From assembly GCA_023425615.1 (NCBI GenBank), contig JAFACJ010000047.1:1-13850 (forward strand): 13,850 nucleotides of DNA, written 5' to 3'. Both the position numbers and the translations under genes were made by a program. This DNA is from Actinomycetes bacterium (GTDB lineage: Bacteria > Actinomycetota > Actinomycetes > Streptosporangiales > Streptosporangiaceae). Below, piece after piece: positions 12,893 through 13,850 of this stretch; positions within the stretch are counted from its first letter, which is position 1; the number at the start of each line of letters is the position of its first letter. The notes beneath the pieces were generated by a model. It had not been told where the DNA came from, ran no database searches, and saw nothing but the letters and a program-made list of their open reading frames with translations.

Positions 12893-13850
12893 GCCGACCG
12901 CGGGCGCGGCACCGACCGCGATCGACCCGCACCTGTTCCGTGAGGCGCTGGGGCACTACCCGACCGGGGTGGCCCTGATCACCGCGACCCTCGACGGCGG
13001 CGAGCAGGTCGGGATGGTGGTGGGCACCTTCACCTCGGTGTCCCTCGACCCGCCCCTCGTGGCGTTCCTGCCCGATCGCGGCTCGCGCACCTTCGCGCGG
13101 CTGCGGGAAGCCGGCACGTTCTGCGTCAACGTGCTCGCCGCCGACCAGGCCGACCTCATCACGGGCTGGCGCGGCGGGGAGTCGTTCGCCGGCGTCGAGT
13201 GGCGGCCCTCGCCGTCGGGGGCGCCGATCCTGCGCGACTCGGTCGCCTGGATCGACTGCGCCCACCACCGGTTGGTCGAGGCCGGCGACCACTACATCGT
13301 GCTCGGCGAGGTCCGCTCGCTCGAGGTGCAGCGGCCGACCTGCCCGCTGCTCTTCTTCCAGGGCGGCTTCGGTGGTTTCGCGTCCTCGTCGTTCCTGGCG
13401 CCGACCGACCACGACCTGATCCGCGCCGCCCGGCTCAGCGAGGCGGCGATGGAGCCGCTGGCCGCCCTGGCCGCCGAGGAGTCGGCCGATGTGTCGCTGC
13501 TGGCGCTGGTCGGCGACCACGACGTGGTGATCGGTACCGAGCGCGGCTCGGAGACCCGCACCTATCTGGAGATCGGCCTGCGGCTGCCGCACCTGCCGCC
13601 GACGGGCGCGGTCTACCTCGATCCGCGGGACGAGGCCGCCCTCACCCGCTGGCTGGACCGGCTGCCGCGCAAGGACGGCGCGGCGCGCGAGCGCTGCCGG
13701 GAGATCGTGGAACGGGTCGCCGTCCAGGGCCACTCGCTCTGCCTGGTCGGCCACGATCCGGACCAGGAGACCTGGGCGGACGTCGTCCGGTACATCCACG
13801 GCGAGCCGACACCGCGACGCCAGCGCCAGGTGCTCTCCATGCACCTGGAC
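12885..13850 (+). CDS. Flavin reductase fused to an IclR-like effector-binding domain (cut by the window edge)
   Basis: The first 322 residues are visible; the frame is open at the right edge. Residues about 17-170 are a flavin reductase-like FMN-binding domain: FREALGHYPTGVALITA (18-34), TSVSLDPPLVAFLPD (50-64), GTFCVNVLAADQADL (77-91) and the closing CPLLFFQGGFGGF (153-165). It would pass NAD(P)H electrons to flavin for the HsaA-like oxygenase encoded at 4812-5984. The usual N-S-F before T-S-V-S-L is G-T-F here (47-49). Residues about 180-322 are unusual: LSEAAMEPLAALAAEESADVSLLALV, an RTYLEIGLRLPHLPPTGAVYL segment (225-245), LTRWLDRLP and a helix ending VAVQGHSL. In order and spacing this matches the effector-binding domain of IclR regulators without a helix-turn-helix. 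HsaB is only about 190 residues; the A. baumannii 4-hydroxyphenylacetate hydroxylase reductase (C1) also has a C-terminal regulatory domain that responds to substrate, there described as MarR-like. The ATG at 12885 overlaps the ATPase by 8 bp. An alternative is a separate ring-type domain; the reductase part is secure. Confidence 0.87.
   Translation, partial: MSEPTAGAAPTAIDPHLFREALGHYPTGVALITATLDGGEQVGMVVGTFTSVSLDPPLVAFLPDRGSRTFARLREAGTFCVNVLAADQADLITGWRGGESFAGVEWRPSPSGAPILRDSVAWIDCAHHRLVEAGDHYIVLGEVRSLEVQRPTCPLLFFQGGFGGFASSSFLAPTDHDLIRAARLSEAAMEPLAALAAEESADVSLLALVGDHDVVIGTERGSETRTYLEIGLRLPHLPPTGAVYLDPRDEAALTRWLDRLPRKDGAARERCREIVERVAVQGHSLCLVGHDPDQETWADVVRYIHGEPTPRRQRQVLSMHLD

Noticed and set aside
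12822..13844. A 340-codon minus-strand frame opposite the flavin reductase
   Set aside because: It is an antisense shadow rich in Arg, Gly and Val. The plus strand shows conserved flavin reductase motifs across the same bases.

Overview
The window is high-GC DNA with dense codon-biased coding on both strands, ATGA/GTGA start-stop overlaps and GTG starts. This points to a filamentous actinomycete (Streptomyces, Nonomuraea, Actinomadura or similar); the genus cannot be fixed from the sequence alone. There are 12 protein genes, two of them cut by the window edges. I see no RNA genes, transposases or CRISPR arrays.

Region A (1-4485, minus strand) is a four-gene operon in which every junction is an ATGA overlap. 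In transcription order it encodes (i) a lecithin:cholesterol-acyltransferase-like alpha/beta hydrolase, (ii) a 660-residue protein with an N-terminal transglutaminase-like Cys-His-Asp domain and a C-terminal region resembling the VMAP (vWA-MoxR-associated protein) C domain, (iii) a MoxR-type AAA+ ATPase and (iv) the first 56 residues of a further protein resembling the SAV_2336 N-terminal type. This matches the architecture of the NTP-dependent 'MoxR-vWA-VMAP' biological conflict (defence-like) systems predicted for multicellular actinobacteria. It is the most system-like and least characterised part of the window.

Region B (4486-4811) is a 326-bp gap. Two strong hairpins sit behind the catabolic operon. 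An AT-rich patch of about 120 bp then holds a candidate promoter and two short palindromes for the region A operon.

Region C (4812-13850) is a catabolic and uptake locus arranged around an IclR-type regulator. On the minus strand lie the IclR regulator, an MmgE/PrpD-family protein, a meta-cleavage-type C-C bond hydrolase and an HsaA/HpaH-C2-like FMNH2/FADH2-dependent monooxygenase of acyl-CoA dehydrogenase fold. Divergently on the plus strand lie an NMT1/TauA-like substrate-binding lipoprotein, two permeases, an ATPase and a flavin reductase, all overlapping. The reductase carries a C-terminal domain that looks like an IclR effector-binding domain without the DNA-binding part. The likely logic is as follows: the ABC importer brings in a substrate, the reductase supplies reduced flavin to the monooxygenase encoded on the other arm, and the hydrolase and the MmgE/PrpD protein process downstream products. 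The IclR protein, and perhaps the IclR-like domain of the reductase, would sense a pathway compound. The substrate is not identifiable; an aromatic or steroid-ring-like compound is favoured, and an organosulfur compound is the main alternative. No ring-cleavage dioxygenase is visible in the window.
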